A DNA stretch of 64,000 bases from RUG14223 sp051881075 (GCA_051881075.1 JBJEPE010000092.1:142016-206015), one strand, 5' to 3'; shown: positions 47,901 through 56,312, counted from the first letter of the stretch. A program made the numbers and translations. The notes: generated by a model not told the origin, from the sequence alone.

Positions 47901-48781
47901 TTTACAGACGTTTGCACGGTACTACCGAATGGGAGTATATTGGTGAACGCGGTACTTTGACATATGACTTTACAAGCTATAGCGATACATCGGCTAAGTA
48001 CGGATGTACATATGACTACACTATGTGCGTCCTTGTATATGACGGCGACTACACTTTTTACTCCGGATTTGATTATGAGAGCAAGGTAGTTACTGCCGAG
48101 TGTGTTGCCAATGCTCCGATTATCTATTTTGTTTCACCTGACAGAACCTCTACCGATGTAGACGACTATGCTCCTATGGTAACATGGCAGAAATTCTCCG
48201 GTACAACTACATATATAATATACAGAAAATACGGAGCAAACGGTCAATGGTCACAGATAGATACCGTAGACGGCACCCTTACATCTTATACCGACAGCAC
48301 TGTTAGCTACTTTGATGATTATTATTACTCAGTTGCGGCTGTTATCAGTTACTCTGACGGAACAACGTATACTACACCGTATAATGAGGTAGGTATGTGC
48401 GCCATTGATAAGGTTGACGAGATAATAGAAGAACTGAATGAATACAGAGCTGAAAACTCACTTTCTCCCCTTTCATTTGATATGGATCTATGGAAGGCTG
48501 CCACTATACGTGCAAAGGAGATTTCTATTGTGTTTGATCATACCAGACCTGATGACACCTACTGTACAACTGTATTGAGTGATATGGAAATACCGTACTC
48601 CATTGCAGCAGAAAACATAGCATATAACTACAACTATACTGCTGATTATGTTATGACGCAGTGGAAGGAATCTGCGGGACATGATGCCAATATGCTCAGC
48701 ACAACCAGTAGCAAGATAGGAGTTGGCTTTTACTATGATTCCACCGGCAGAATGAACTGGGTACAGTTATTTATAAGCTGA
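41966..48781 (+). CDS. Giant secreted FN3 repeat protein with C-terminal CAP domain
   Basis: A 2271-residue exported protein starting 21 bases after the dehydrogenase gene, with AAGGAA upstream. The signal peptide is MKRFTKIILGLIITALLA and following, ending in ASA. I count about 22 FN3-like domains between residues 30 and 2140. The first four closely resemble those of the sortase fusion at 49096; later ones diverge. The last 120 residues form a CAP/SCP domain: IIEELNEYRAENSL at its start, then FDHTRPD, AENIAY, WKESAGHDANML and WVQLF. CAP domains of bacteria occur in secreted proteins of mostly unknown biochemical role. The His and Glu positions typical of the family seem present. No wall-sorting signal is visible. 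Confidence 0.92.
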   Translation: MKRFTKIILGLIITALLATISTVCASAVTLARPTITSATSASYSSVLIKWGKVTNAKSYTVYRSTDNASWKQIASVTTLSYTDKGLTCGKTYYYTLRAVSGSSRSGYNKGTAVKVIPSTPTVSSTVGKSTTSVAVTWNKISGANGYYLYRSTKKTSGWTKIATIKSQSTVTYTDKNCKSGTVYYYTVRAYRTVSGTNVLSNYVKTGKAGIPLPATTKLKSAESAGYNSVKVTWSAVTGATSYKIYRKYGTTGWKGLATVSGGTTVTYTDYTCTTGTKYTYTVRAMQTADSVTSTGGYNSTGVAATPIPSTPILSSAVSVGYNSVKISWGKVTGATSYTIYRKVASGSWSTVATVSGNTTVTYTDKTCTTGTAYTYTVRAVTKNSNGSYKSGYNSTGVTATPKLDVPVISEVKATDYRTVRISWNKIEGATGYILHRKTENSDWENYAIISSGLSYTDTDCKVGVKYTYKVQATIKVNNTLICGDFSTQAPLVATSLNAPVLNEIKQTEDNLVNLIWSNPQGVDYCYIYRKIGGGSFEKISGKVTETEYTDTARKADVELTYAVCGVREYSDGGSYTTEHSNPLSITVTPKLKTVTVTAVTALDYSTICITWNEVIGADSYKIYRKAENSDWQEYDMTHGDLSYNDANCRVGVNYTYKVQAAVNIDNVYYYGDISSEEMWAHTTMSAPALIDIQQVNCNTVNLSWSKSDGADSYYIYRKSGNGSFEKISEVINGTDCTDTTCEAGKEYTYAVCAVKIYTADDIYITDYSNSLSFTTDIAVPTLLSVESVSFNAIKITWQKLSDAQSYCIYRKENNDPAYVKIDQVNGDITEYTDNTCVTGSQYYYTVSAVNGIYEGKYDINGLSAVAQIPAPQLISLESNATGVLTLTYTAVNSADGYIIYRKASGGDFVEIATVSGAQNTVYNDSTVLCGTSYTYTVCAYISVDNETAEGLRDEVGLTKIPYPMTPDVSVETDGLCAVISITEDVNADGYYIYRSVNSLDPELLAQTDNHIYNDTSINYADEYIYSVQTFVNVENQAVTSEMSQQTDVVTVLPPAPAITGTDSTENEIIIKFNTVKNITSYNVYRSEALTSWQFIGKINTEDSALSAQYSDISAQYGKAYSYTVTAVAYTSEANSRAVESNYAQQTDNIKLKLPVPVVEKVDFSTEYGFRIYANPIEKADSYLMYKKGGQYNQFTLCGTSYQNLSGYICFDDDDIYANTEYEYAVTAIYINDESDKSDSKNISYTPSAPTAQLSFDPADASYTVTLTNDVYHALRYELYRRYDDTSYELAGTFSGNTCTDNSNNLSKNSAYMVRAVIPTYTGGEANISGSELTYNFTEAAPSVLWLRKSGSSSVIAFSPAEGTSADTFNIYRSSDGNTFKYIGYQKCSDNNSTVYYRDKSSGNYTYVLIAVNGNSYSLPSSTYIKAYDAVKSATAISAVKTNDGINFTFESDINASSYTIFRGCNQNTAAFMDEIATVAPSEDGTITYTDNTYPVIANKITTFYYCAIPDYSITYYDYGTSANATVKFAKSLDSMVHVTLGVDTPEIIDISPDAATNGTSITWQSITNVSEYKVYRKDSENSAYEFIGQTASDTATFIDSETPFTEYKYYMIVTCANVLGEALESPMDAVGTKADTSLAVSSTVTDTVLASDGNVYVKFDISKLGSSYSYHVFRRANEQDNWTYLGYQKQYNSNETSLTFCDETSGNEYGCQYAVMMKGENAYSPLCTAYTHTECTVDKPTVTTVSSDGIMISVPDVPNIKYLKIYRRAESETEFTLITTLNAHSSGDNYTYTDKTVQQGQNYFYMVVADKSATYTSNNDVSSSELSYIATFSSPISDSICTANPDVNIMIFQPVIQEEDGQDHMIHAYFYWAKASGAVGYKVYRQTNGGEFEVISGDTPITTNAFTDPSPISRYYVYAVQAVYSNGTYSDYNNSKIATIDYFTVSDPGLYTSGVYSDGSIGLEWHDVSNSADAYEYYIYRRLHGTTEWEYIGERGTLTYDFTSYSDTSAKYGCTYDYTMCVLVYDGDYTFYSGFDYESKVVTAECVANAPIIYFVSPDRTSTDVDDYAPMVTWQKFSGTTTYIIYRKYGANGQWSQIDTVDGTLTSYTDSTVSYFDDYYYSVAAVISYSDGTTYTTPYNEVGMCAIDKVDEIIEELNEYRAENSLSPLSFDMDLWKAATIRAKEISIVFDHTRPDDTYCTTVLSDMEIPYSIAAENIAYNYNYTADYVMTQWKESAGHDANMLSTTSSKIGVGFYYDSTGRMNWVQLFIS

Positions 48782-49095
48782 TATTAAACGTCAATAAGTG
48801 TGATTTAAAATAACCGTGTATGTAGATTTTAAATTACACTGTAAATAAACATTATATAAGGGAACCGTTCATAATCTTAATGAGCACTACCCAAAACATC
48901 AAGACAGCTTTGGACAAATAATTGCGCAAGTATTGCGTACATATTATTGGCTGATTATTTCACTGTATTTTTTACATTATTTTAAATAATAAAAATAAGT
49001 TATGTGTAAAATAGTCGCCAAATAATACAGTACGTTAATCTGTAGATATTCTTTGTACAATGTTGTCTAAAACAACAGAAAGGATGAAAAAAGCA
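48782..49095 (+). other. Intergenic region after the CAP protein gene
   Basis: Contains one long imperfect hairpin at 48797-48840 (AGTGTGATTTAAAAT with ATTTTAAATTACACT) without a T-tract; it may end or stabilise the upstream transcript. No convincing promoter for the sortase fusion is seen. Confidence 0.4.
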
Positions 49096-51312
49096 ATGAA
49101 AACAAACAAAAGAATTTTTAAGACATTTGTTTCAATGCTGCTTATTCTGAGTATGATAACCGGTGTTACCTGTATGCAAGCTGTTGCAGTAACCAAACCG
49201 GCAACACCAAGCATTTATTATGCTAAGTCATACTCATATAACTCAGCACTTATCAAATGGAAACCTGTTGATGATGTTGACGGCTACTATCTGTACCGTA
49301 CAACAACCAATAACAAATCATGGAGCCTTGTTGCTACTATAAAGGGCGGCACTACAAGCTCATATAAGGATACCGGACTTAATTGCGGCACAACATATTA
49401 CTACACAATCAGGGCTTATGTAGGCTCAACAAAGAGCGACTTTAACTCCGGTGTTGGCGCAAAGATAGTTCCTGCTACACCTAAGCTTACATCTGCTGAG
49501 GCTGCATCTACTACAGCTATCAATGTTAAATGGAGCAAGGTTTCCGGTGCAAGCGGATACTATATATATTGCTCAACGACAGGTACAACAAGCGGATGGT
49601 CAAAAATAGCTACTATCAAGAGTGGTTCTACCGTAACATATAAGCACACAGGCCTTACACCTGGTAAGTCTTATTGCTATACAGTAAAGGCATACCGCAC
49701 AGTTGGCGATACAAATGTTGCCAGCGGATATGTTTCACCGGGTCTGTACTCAAGAACAACTCCTACAAAACCTACACTTACATCTGCTAGTCCTGCATAC
49801 AACAGCGCTACCGTTAAGTGGTCAAAGGTAAACTACGCTACAGGTTATGTAGTATACAGAAAGACTGCTTCTACAAGCTGGACAGCAATTGCTAATATCT
49901 CAGGCGGCGATACAGTATCATATGTTGATAAGGACGTTAAGATAAACAATACTTATACATATACAGTAAGAGCTGTTATAACTAATTCTTACGGAACATG
50001 GAGGAGCGGATTTGACTCAGCCGGAATTTCGGTAAAGGTACTTCCGTCTACACCGTCACTTAAAAGTCTTGTATCCCCAACATACACAAAGCTTACTCTT
50101 ACATGGGGTGCAGTAAGCGGAGCAACAGGATACAGAATTTACAGAAAAACATCCTCAAGCTCAAGCTGGTCTACACTTGCTACCGTAAAGGGTACCACGT
50201 CATATACTGACACCGGCCTTACCTGCGGTAAAACCTATATTTATACGGTACGTGCTTACCGCACTGTAGACGGCAAGACTTATTGGAGCGGTTATAAAAC
50301 AAGCGGTATCACCGCAATGTGTAAGCCAAAGACTCCTACACTTAAGTCAATAATCGGTATATCTGAAACCTCTGCAAGAATTACATATGAAGAGATATCA
50401 GGAGCAAACGGTTATTATATTTACAGAAAAACCGGTAGTTCAGGCTGGTCAAAGATTGCAACTGTAAAAGCTAAGGATATTACCTATTATGATGATAAAA
50501 ACTGTAAGGTAGGTAACTCTTACACATATACCGTTAGAGCATTCCGTAATGTAAACGGCTCACCCGTACTCAGCTCATATGATACAAAGGGCTTGACAGT
50601 AAAGATAGATGCCCTCTCACGTGTTGAAAAGAACTACAACCTTGTTCATTATCAGAGTGTAGATTTTCCAAGCCTCAAGTACCTTAAGGGTTGGCTCACA
50701 ATAGCAAATACAATCGTTGACTTCCCTGTAATGCAGGATCCATATAACGAAGTTCACTTCTTACGTAAAGATATGTACGGTAATGATGATGATAACGGTT
50801 GTCTTATCCTTAACTCAGACTGCATAATGGGCGATACAACAACTAAGAATGGCAACAGCGCAGATGAAAGCCGTTCCTCTAACCTTATAATCTACGGTCA
50901 CAAAAGACCTGAAAGTGCTACAAGCGGTATGTTCCGTGACTTAGCAACCGATTATAACACAACTGCCGCCGCAAAGAAGCATCAGACTATCACACTCTCT
51001 ACAACTGCTGAAGTAAGAAAGTACTCTGTAATATCTGCTTTCTACGATCAAGTATATGAGGTTGATTACACAGGATTTAAGTATTATGAGCAATACAACT
51101 TCTTTACAAAAAGTGAGTTTGATTACTTCTATAAGAACATCACCAGCAAGAGCATTATAGATACCGGTGTTACTGCTTCATTCGGTGATGAGTTCATCAC
51201 ACTTTCAACCTGTGCTTGGGTTGATCAAAACGGTAAAGACCTTGGTTGCGGTACTAACGAAAACGGCGAAAATCTTGGTAGATTCGTAGTAATCGCAAAG
51301 CGTATTTCCTAA
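49096..51312 (+). CDS. FN3 repeat protein fused to class B sortase
   Basis: I choose the ATG at 49096 because AGAAAGGA lies at the right distance; in-frame ATGs at 49060 and 49084 fit less well. The product is 738 residues. A signal peptide (KTFVSMLLILSMITGV) leads into five FN3 domains (about 30-490). A C-terminal sortase domain (about 500-738) has the class B features: catalytic His602 in IIYGHKR, Cys706 in LSTCAW and Arg729 in GRFVV. Sortases join sorting-motif proteins to cell-wall precursors by a transpeptidase step outside the membrane. Usual SrtB proteins are about 230-270 residues, so the FN3 stalk is unusual. No sorting motif is visible in the neighbouring proteins, so its substrate is open. 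Confidence 0.92.
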   Translation: MKTNKRIFKTFVSMLLILSMITGVTCMQAVAVTKPATPSIYYAKSYSYNSALIKWKPVDDVDGYYLYRTTTNNKSWSLVATIKGGTTSSYKDTGLNCGTTYYYTIRAYVGSTKSDFNSGVGAKIVPATPKLTSAEAASTTAINVKWSKVSGASGYYIYCSTTGTTSGWSKIATIKSGSTVTYKHTGLTPGKSYCYTVKAYRTVGDTNVASGYVSPGLYSRTTPTKPTLTSASPAYNSATVKWSKVNYATGYVVYRKTASTSWTAIANISGGDTVSYVDKDVKINNTYTYTVRAVITNSYGTWRSGFDSAGISVKVLPSTPSLKSLVSPTYTKLTLTWGAVSGATGYRIYRKTSSSSSWSTLATVKGTTSYTDTGLTCGKTYIYTVRAYRTVDGKTYWSGYKTSGITAMCKPKTPTLKSIIGISETSARITYEEISGANGYYIYRKTGSSGWSKIATVKAKDITYYDDKNCKVGNSYTYTVRAFRNVNGSPVLSSYDTKGLTVKIDALSRVEKNYNLVHYQSVDFPSLKYLKGWLTIANTIVDFPVMQDPYNEVHFLRKDMYGNDDDNGCLILNSDCIMGDTTTKNGNSADESRSSNLIIYGHKRPESATSGMFRDLATDYNTTAAAKKHQTITLSTTAEVRKYSVISAFYDQVYEVDYTGFKYYEQYNFFTKSEFDYFYKNITSKSIIDTGVTASFGDEFITLSTCAWVDQNGKDLGCGTNENGENLGRFVVIAKRIS

Positions 51313-51364
51313 TAATCAGTTATTATATTAACTGCAAATATCTAAAATAAATCAAATAAAAATA

Positions 51365-51408
51365 AGCCTGCGTTTATGCTGACGGTGTAGACGCAGGCTA
51401 TCTTTATT
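51365..51408 (+). terminator. Terminator of the FN3-sortase gene
   Basis: AGCCTGCGT pairs with ACGCAGGCT across a 17-base loop, followed by ATCTTTATT, 52 bases after the stop codon. Confidence 0.75.
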
Positions 51409-51844
51409 GTTCCGTATATGCCTATATAGACTGATTTTAGCATATCGCATATTAATTCGTTCTGTAGTTATAAGCTTAATAGACCGTGAAAATCATAATA
51501 TATAAGCTAATAATAGCATATATTTAATTCTGTGATTTACGCCACAAGGATAACTTAACACAATTAATAGATTTACACCCGAACCGAAAATTTATGCAGG
51601 TAAAATAAGTGCTAATAATAAGAATTGCACATAAATGCCTAAATATATAAATAAACAATTTGCTACAGACATTTATTTTACTTAACGCTTTGCTCTTCAG
51701 CATCATGTTATACTGCATTAGCTTTTATTAATAACTGATATTTTTGATTAGTTATTTTAATATATCAGCTTAGCTCAGTCACATTAAGACAGATGACACT
51801 TATACCATTGCCTGCAAATCAAAAATTGCCGATAAATGAAATGT
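51409..51844. other. AT-rich intergenic region without recognisable gene
   Basis: Between convergent genes. A 64-codon minus-strand reading frame exists (51524-51718) but has no ribosome site and an unconvincing composition. Nothing else is supported. Confidence 0.5.
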
Positions 51845-51871
51845 CCCCCGTATCCTTTACAGATACGGGGG
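51845..51871 (-). terminator. Terminator of the NlpC-lipase gene
   Basis: A perfect 10-bp stem, CCCCCGTATC with GATACGGGGG, has a 7-base loop and lies about 53 bases past the stop codon at 51925. The T-tract is weak. Confidence 0.65.
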
Positions 51872-51924
51872 ATTTGATTATTTAAGTTTTTTGCAGAATG
51901 TTCAACAATTAACTATTGCATTTA

Positions 51925-54900
51925 TCATGCAAAGTTTACTGCCATCCATGCAAGGTAGAACTCAGGTGAGTGAGCGCAAGTAATTCCCTTAAGGTTCTTA
52001 ATCATGCCTAAGATGATATCAGATGATGGGTCATCCTTGAGTACTATACCAACTGTGCTTAATGTATCCAAAGATACTGTCTTACCAAGTGTCTTACCAA
52101 GTGTATTGAATACCTTGCTTGGAGTGTTCTTCTTCTTGATAATAGTACCGTAGGTGTATTCCTGATAGTAAGAAGCTATTGTCGGAGCATATTTGTTCAT
52201 GCTACTGATAATAGAATTAACTTGCTTCTTAGTAAGGCCCTTATACTCTTGTGACTTTGTAGTCGGAACTAAGCCAACAACCTTCTTAGTATAAGTTGTA
52301 TATGACTTAAACTTAGCCTTGATTGATGAGAAGTTAGGTCCTGTATCCTCGTTAATATTATATGTAACGCCGTGTCTTGAGTAGTTCCAAATCTTAAGCG
52401 GTACATTAGGTACAAAGTCGTACTCATTGTTAAAGTTAAGTATGTTTGTATACTTCTCAGGAGCTGTTGTAGTAGCCGGGCAAGCGAATGAGAATGCGTG
52501 GATGTTTTCCGCCTTAGCATACTTCTGAGTCTTTGTAAGCTTAGCTGCAAGTAAGTTTGTAACTGCTGCGCCTCTGCTGTGGCCTGTAATCCAAATCTTA
52601 TCTCTATTTTTATCAATGTTAGGCATATATGATGCAATAGCTGTATAGATCTTATCTGTTGCTATCTGGAAGCCTCTGTGTGTATCGCTTGTACCCATGT
52701 TAAAGTTGCTTATCCACTCGTAACCGTTGGTACCGCGTACAATGATAGGATAGATAGTATATTGAAGAATACCGCCTACGTAGATGTTCTTTTTAGCGAT
52801 TGTAAAGCCAACAAAGTCATTATCCGATGTTGTTGCTGTACTCTTCTCGCCCTTCTTATCGTAATTAAGCTGTGCAACGATTGTGAAGCCCATCTTCCTA
52901 AGTGCTGTAGCAATGTCGTCCCTTATATATACTGCAGATGCCATTGCACAAGATGCAGTTGCAAATTTACCCATTCTTACCTTGCTTGATGAATCTGAAG
53001 CAACGAGTGAGCTATAATTAAAGAAATCATCTGTATACTTATATGTGTATGTGCTGTTAGGATTGTCAAATGTGCTTCTATAGCTTGTTGTATATGTTGT
53101 GTAAGAGAGTGTCTTTTCAGTACTCTTAACAGTAAACTTCTGATTAATAAGAACTGCCTGCTTCTGCGCATCCTTAGCAGTAACCTTATAATAATAAGTA
53201 CCTGCTGTAAGCTTATGGAAGTTTATATCATAGTTGTATGTGTTAAGTAAGCAACTCTTGGCATTAGGATACACGTTTTTACTGGTAATAGCCTTACCGT
53301 TAGCATCATAAACACCGTAAGATACTGTAGAAATTGTGTAGTTAGACTTAACAGTACCCTTTGCATAGAACATTTCTCCATGATAAAGAGTTGTAGGATA
53401 GTTACCGCCTGTTACTGAAAGAGTAGAAGCAACCGGCACTGCCTTAACTGTAAATGCCTTGTTTAAAAGTGTTGCTGTCTTCTTAGAATCTGTTGCAGAA
53501 ACCCTATAGTAATAAGTACCCGGTTTAAGTGTACTAAACTTAAGGTATGCCTTTAAGTTAGCTATTGAATAGCTCTTAGATGCAGGTTTAATTGACTTTA
53601 TGCTTACTGCGGCATTGCTTGTGCTGTATATGCCAACTGTAACAGAGCTTATGTTATAGTTAGAAGCTACTATACCGGTAATTGAGAATGAAGCACCCTG
53701 ATCTAACTGTGTAGGATAATTGTATGAAATTATCTTCAATGTAGAAACAGGATCTGTTGCTGCCTTAACAGTAAACGTCTTATTGAGTAAGGTCTTAGAA
53801 ATCTTTTCATCGGTTGCAGATACTCTGAACGAATATGTGCCTGCTGCGAGTGACTGGAACTTAAGTTCTGAGCTGATAGCCCTATAGTCATAGCTCATAG
53901 CTACCGGGTATGCTGTTCTGGAATATACGGCTCTACCTGCGGCATCGTATATACCAAGTGTAACACTCTTTATCTTATAGTTTGATGTTACCTTACCGGT
54001 TGCAGTGAATGATGTTCCCTGTGTAAAGCTTGCTGACGGATAGTTGTAACCGCTTGCCGCAAGTGTTGATGCTGCATCGGCAACCACCTTAAAGCTGTGG
54101 TTTACAAGAGTCGCTGACTTTTTCTCATCCTTTGCAGTTACCTTATATGTATAAGTACCGGCCTTTGCCTTTGAGAACTTAATAGAAGAAGCTAAGTTCT
54201 TAATATCATATGATGTTGCATTTGGCTTAACTGTTTTGCTTGATACGGCTGAACCCTTTGAATTATAGATACCTACCGTAACGCTTGTTATCTTGTAATT
54301 AGATGTTATCTTACCGTATATGCTGTACTCTTTGCCTTCCTTAACGTTTGACGGCTTATTGTAGCTTGATATCTTAAGAGTAGAAGCACCCTTAGCGTCA
54401 GAGGAATTCTTTATTACCTCACAGGTTATCGGAATATAATATGTTGAGCAAAGTGTAGCAAATGTGTAAGTCTTGTCTACGTTCCATGTAGTATTTTTTC
54501 TTGAAGAAGAAATACCGCACTGCTCAATACAGCTGACTGTAGATTTGCTTGGGTCAACCTTACCGCCTGTCTTAACTACGTTTACCTTAGAAACGAGTCT
54601 TGCGTGGTTTACAACACCGTTTACTCTTGCAAATATAGCGTCACCCGGTTTTAACTGTGCATAAGCGTTATACATGGTTGTAGGACCGCTCTTGGAAATA
54701 ATATCCTTTGTTGATGTTTTAGAAGCTGTATAGCTGTATGAACCAACCGGTAAAACACCTGTATTGCTTGTAGGGAACATATTGCCTGTGTAAGTAAAGC
54801 TTATCTTTGCATTTACATGCAACCAAGCAAATCTTACTGCTGATGAGCAATCGTTACCAATATATGAAGCAGATGTTGATGGACCGGTATATTTACCGCT

Positions 54901-55191
54901 TTTGAGATACTTCTTAAATGTTGCTAAATTCTGTCTGTTATTCTGGGTATATGGCATACCGGAATATGTTGTACCGGCATTAAATGATTTGCCGGAACCT
55001 GACCAATACGTAATGGTCTTGCTTGGAGTCCACTTGATAGTAGCCATCTCACGCATATAAGAAACGGCATTTTCTCTGACTGTTGCGGCATTAGCCTGCA
55101 TTGATGTCATCGGAAGAACGCTGATTATCATAAAAAACGTGAGAATAAAAGCTAAAGTCTTTTTACTCCATGAGTAAGTGTTGTTTTTCAT
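51925..55191 (-). CDS. Secreted NlpC/P60-like, repeat and lipase multidomain protein
   Basis: Start ATG at 55191 behind GGAGG; an in-frame ATG 11 codons earlier is less likely. The product is 1088 residues. A signal peptide ends SMQANAA. An NlpC/P60- or amidase-like domain follows (about 40-270), with Cys115 in GNDCSSAVRF and His196 in VVNHARLV. Four repeats of about 105 residues (core SNYKITSVTVGIY) lie near 280-680. The C-terminal domain (about 700-1080) has the serine-hydrolase elbow GHSRGAA with Ser872, typical of class 3 lipase/Mbeg1-like folds, and a plausible Asp in NEYDFVPN. It may therefore cut peptidoglycan and hydrolyse an ester. The repeats also occur in the gene at 61027. A consensus promoter precedes it. 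Confidence 0.88.
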   Translation of the reverse strand: MKNNTYSWSKKTLAFILTFFMIISVLPMTSMQANAATVRENAVSYMREMATIKWTPSKTITYWSGSGKSFNAGTTYSGMPYTQNNRQNLATFKKYLKSGKYTGPSTSASYIGNDCSSAVRFAWLHVNAKISFTYTGNMFPTSNTGVLPVGSYSYTASKTSTKDIISKSGPTTMYNAYAQLKPGDAIFARVNGVVNHARLVSKVNVVKTGGKVDPSKSTVSCIEQCGISSSRKNTTWNVDKTYTFATLCSTYYIPITCEVIKNSSDAKGASTLKISSYNKPSNVKEGKEYSIYGKITSNYKITSVTVGIYNSKGSAVSSKTVKPNATSYDIKNLASSIKFSKAKAGTYTYKVTAKDEKKSATLVNHSFKVVADAASTLAASGYNYPSASFTQGTSFTATGKVTSNYKIKSVTLGIYDAAGRAVYSRTAYPVAMSYDYRAISSELKFQSLAAGTYSFRVSATDEKISKTLLNKTFTVKAATDPVSTLKIISYNYPTQLDQGASFSITGIVASNYNISSVTVGIYSTSNAAVSIKSIKPASKSYSIANLKAYLKFSTLKPGTYYYRVSATDSKKTATLLNKAFTVKAVPVASTLSVTGGNYPTTLYHGEMFYAKGTVKSNYTISTVSYGVYDANGKAITSKNVYPNAKSCLLNTYNYDINFHKLTAGTYYYKVTAKDAQKQAVLINQKFTVKSTEKTLSYTTYTTSYRSTFDNPNSTYTYKYTDDFFNYSSLVASDSSSKVRMGKFATASCAMASAVYIRDDIATALRKMGFTIVAQLNYDKKGEKSTATTSDNDFVGFTIAKKNIYVGGILQYTIYPIIVRGTNGYEWISNFNMGTSDTHRGFQIATDKIYTAIASYMPNIDKNRDKIWITGHSRGAAVTNLLAAKLTKTQKYAKAENIHAFSFACPATTTAPEKYTNILNFNNEYDFVPNVPLKIWNYSRHGVTYNINEDTGPNFSSIKAKFKSYTTYTKKVVGLVPTTKSQEYKGLTKKQVNSIISSMNKYAPTIASYYQEYTYGTIIKKKNTPSKVFNTLGKTLGKTVSLDTLSTVGIVLKDDPSSDIILGMIKNLKGITCAHSPEFYLAWMAVNFA

Positions 55192-55268
55192 GGTAAATAC
55201 CTCCATATAATTTTGTACCCTCAAGGTAGAGTTATCTGATATAGATACACCTACATTCTTACGATTAT

Positions 55269-55297
55269 ATTATACATTTTTAAGGTCGTTATGTCAA
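55269..55297 (-). promoter_or_regulatory. Consensus promoter of the NlpC-lipase gene
   Basis: On the minus strand TTGACA (55292-55297), a 17-base spacer and TATAAT (55269-55274): a perfect sigma-A match, about 78 bases before the ATG at 55191. Confidence 0.8.
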
Positions 55298-55661
55298 TTA
55301 TTAACAAAACATTTGGAGTAAATTACATAAAATACGTTAAAAACGGCTTTAATCGTGTGCCAAATATCAAAAATCACAAAAAATTTTTGCCTAATATGAA
55401 ATTTATGTGAAAACGCATTTTTTTCCATGAATATGACGCCAAAGTTGGCAACTATTTTAGATATTTATCTATTGAAACATCTTAATCTGTCAACATATAT
55501 TTTTAAAATGTAAATGTAAATTTTTTGTAAATTTTGAACTTAAAGAATATAAAAGATTTACTTTTTGATTTTGTGTTTACTCTAAAAATAAATTTTTTGT
55601 GTACTGATTGAGTACAAACAATAAAATTATAACAGCGGTGCAATATATTTTTACATATTGA
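55298..55661. other. AT-rich divergent intergenic region
   Basis: Lies between the divergent NlpC-lipase and SecB-like genes. A 75-codon minus-strand frame (55503-55730) is low complexity and overlaps the SecB promoter, so I do not call it. I see nothing else. Confidence 0.5.
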
Positions 55662-55690
55662 TTGATTAATTAAATTGTTTGTGTTATAAT
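55662..55690 (+). promoter_or_regulatory. Promoter of the SecB-like gene
   Basis: TTGATT (55662-55667), a 17-base spacer and TATAAT (55685-55690), about 104 bases before the ATG at 55794. Confidence 0.65.
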
Positions 55691-55793
55691 TATAAAAAGT
55701 CAATCTGTAATTTGTTGTTTGTTTACACATATTACAACGCTGATGAACATTAGAACAACCTATAAATTATCATATATGAAAGGACTTGACGTC

Positions 55794-56231
55794 ATGAGTA
55801 TTGAAACAGCAAATAAAGTATCATTAAAGGGATACAAAGTATGTGAAATGTATTTTTGCAATAAGCTAACCGAGGGTACAGAAGTACAGCTTAAAAACGA
55901 GGTAAATTACAATGTTAATTACTCAGATACCGAAAACAAATGTATCGGCGTGTGCGTATTTAACGTAAAGAACAGAGATGCTATAGAGGAAAGCGACTTC
56001 CGCATTAAGATTGAGATCAGGGGTATCTTCGAGTACGAAAACCTTACTAGCAAGAAGATAGTTCATGCTGAAACATTTAAGGAGCTTTTCCCGTACATTA
56101 AGCAAATCGTATCTACCCTTACCACTACGGCAGGTATGCCTCCGCTTGTAATACCGACAATAAGCATAGACGCAGATACCGTCAATGTACACGAGGGAGC
56201 AAAGAATAATAATTCCCCATTAATAAACTGA
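55794..56231 (+). CDS. SecB-like protein-export chaperone
   Basis: The start is the ATG at 55794 because GAAAGGA lies at the right distance; the longer in-frame start at 55719 overlaps the leader. The product is 145 residues. The C-terminal part LFPYIKQIVSTLTTTAG followed by MPPLVIPTISID matches the pattern in SecB proteins, where a helix ends in a 'PPL..P' loop. The N-terminal half fits SecB-like beta strands (NYNVNYSDTENK, FRIKIEIRGIFEY). SecB binds unfolded exported proteins, or acts as an antitoxin-linked chaperone in some Gram-positives. No toxin gene is adjacent. Its position among giant secreted proteins is suggestive only. Confidence 0.72.
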   Translation: MSIETANKVSLKGYKVCEMYFCNKLTEGTEVQLKNEVNYNVNYSDTENKCIGVCVFNVKNRDAIEESDFRIKIEIRGIFEYENLTSKKIVHAETFKELFPYIKQIVSTLTTTAGMPPLVIPTISIDADTVNVHEGAKNNNSPLIN

Positions 56232-56272
56232 TATCTAATCAGGCTTAATAACAAAACTTTATACACAAAAAT

Positions 56273-56305
56273 CGGGCTACCTTACAAGGTGGCCCGTTAC
56301 TTTTT
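56273..56305. terminator. Bidirectional terminator between the SecB-like and kinase genes
   Basis: CGGGCTACC pairs with GGTGGCCCG (one G-U pair), with TTACTTTTT on the plus side and ATTTTTGTG on the minus side. Both convergent genes end within about 45 bases. Confidence 0.8.
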
Positions 56306-56312
56306 ATATTAT

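Noticed and set aside
51524..51718. 64-codon minus-strand frame in the intergenic region
   Set aside because: No ribosome site or recognisable sequence; it could be a small membrane protein but the support is too weak.
55503..55730. 75-codon minus-strand frame
   Set aside because: Low-complexity Phe/Lys/Asn product of AT-rich DNA that overlaps the promoter of the SecB-like gene.
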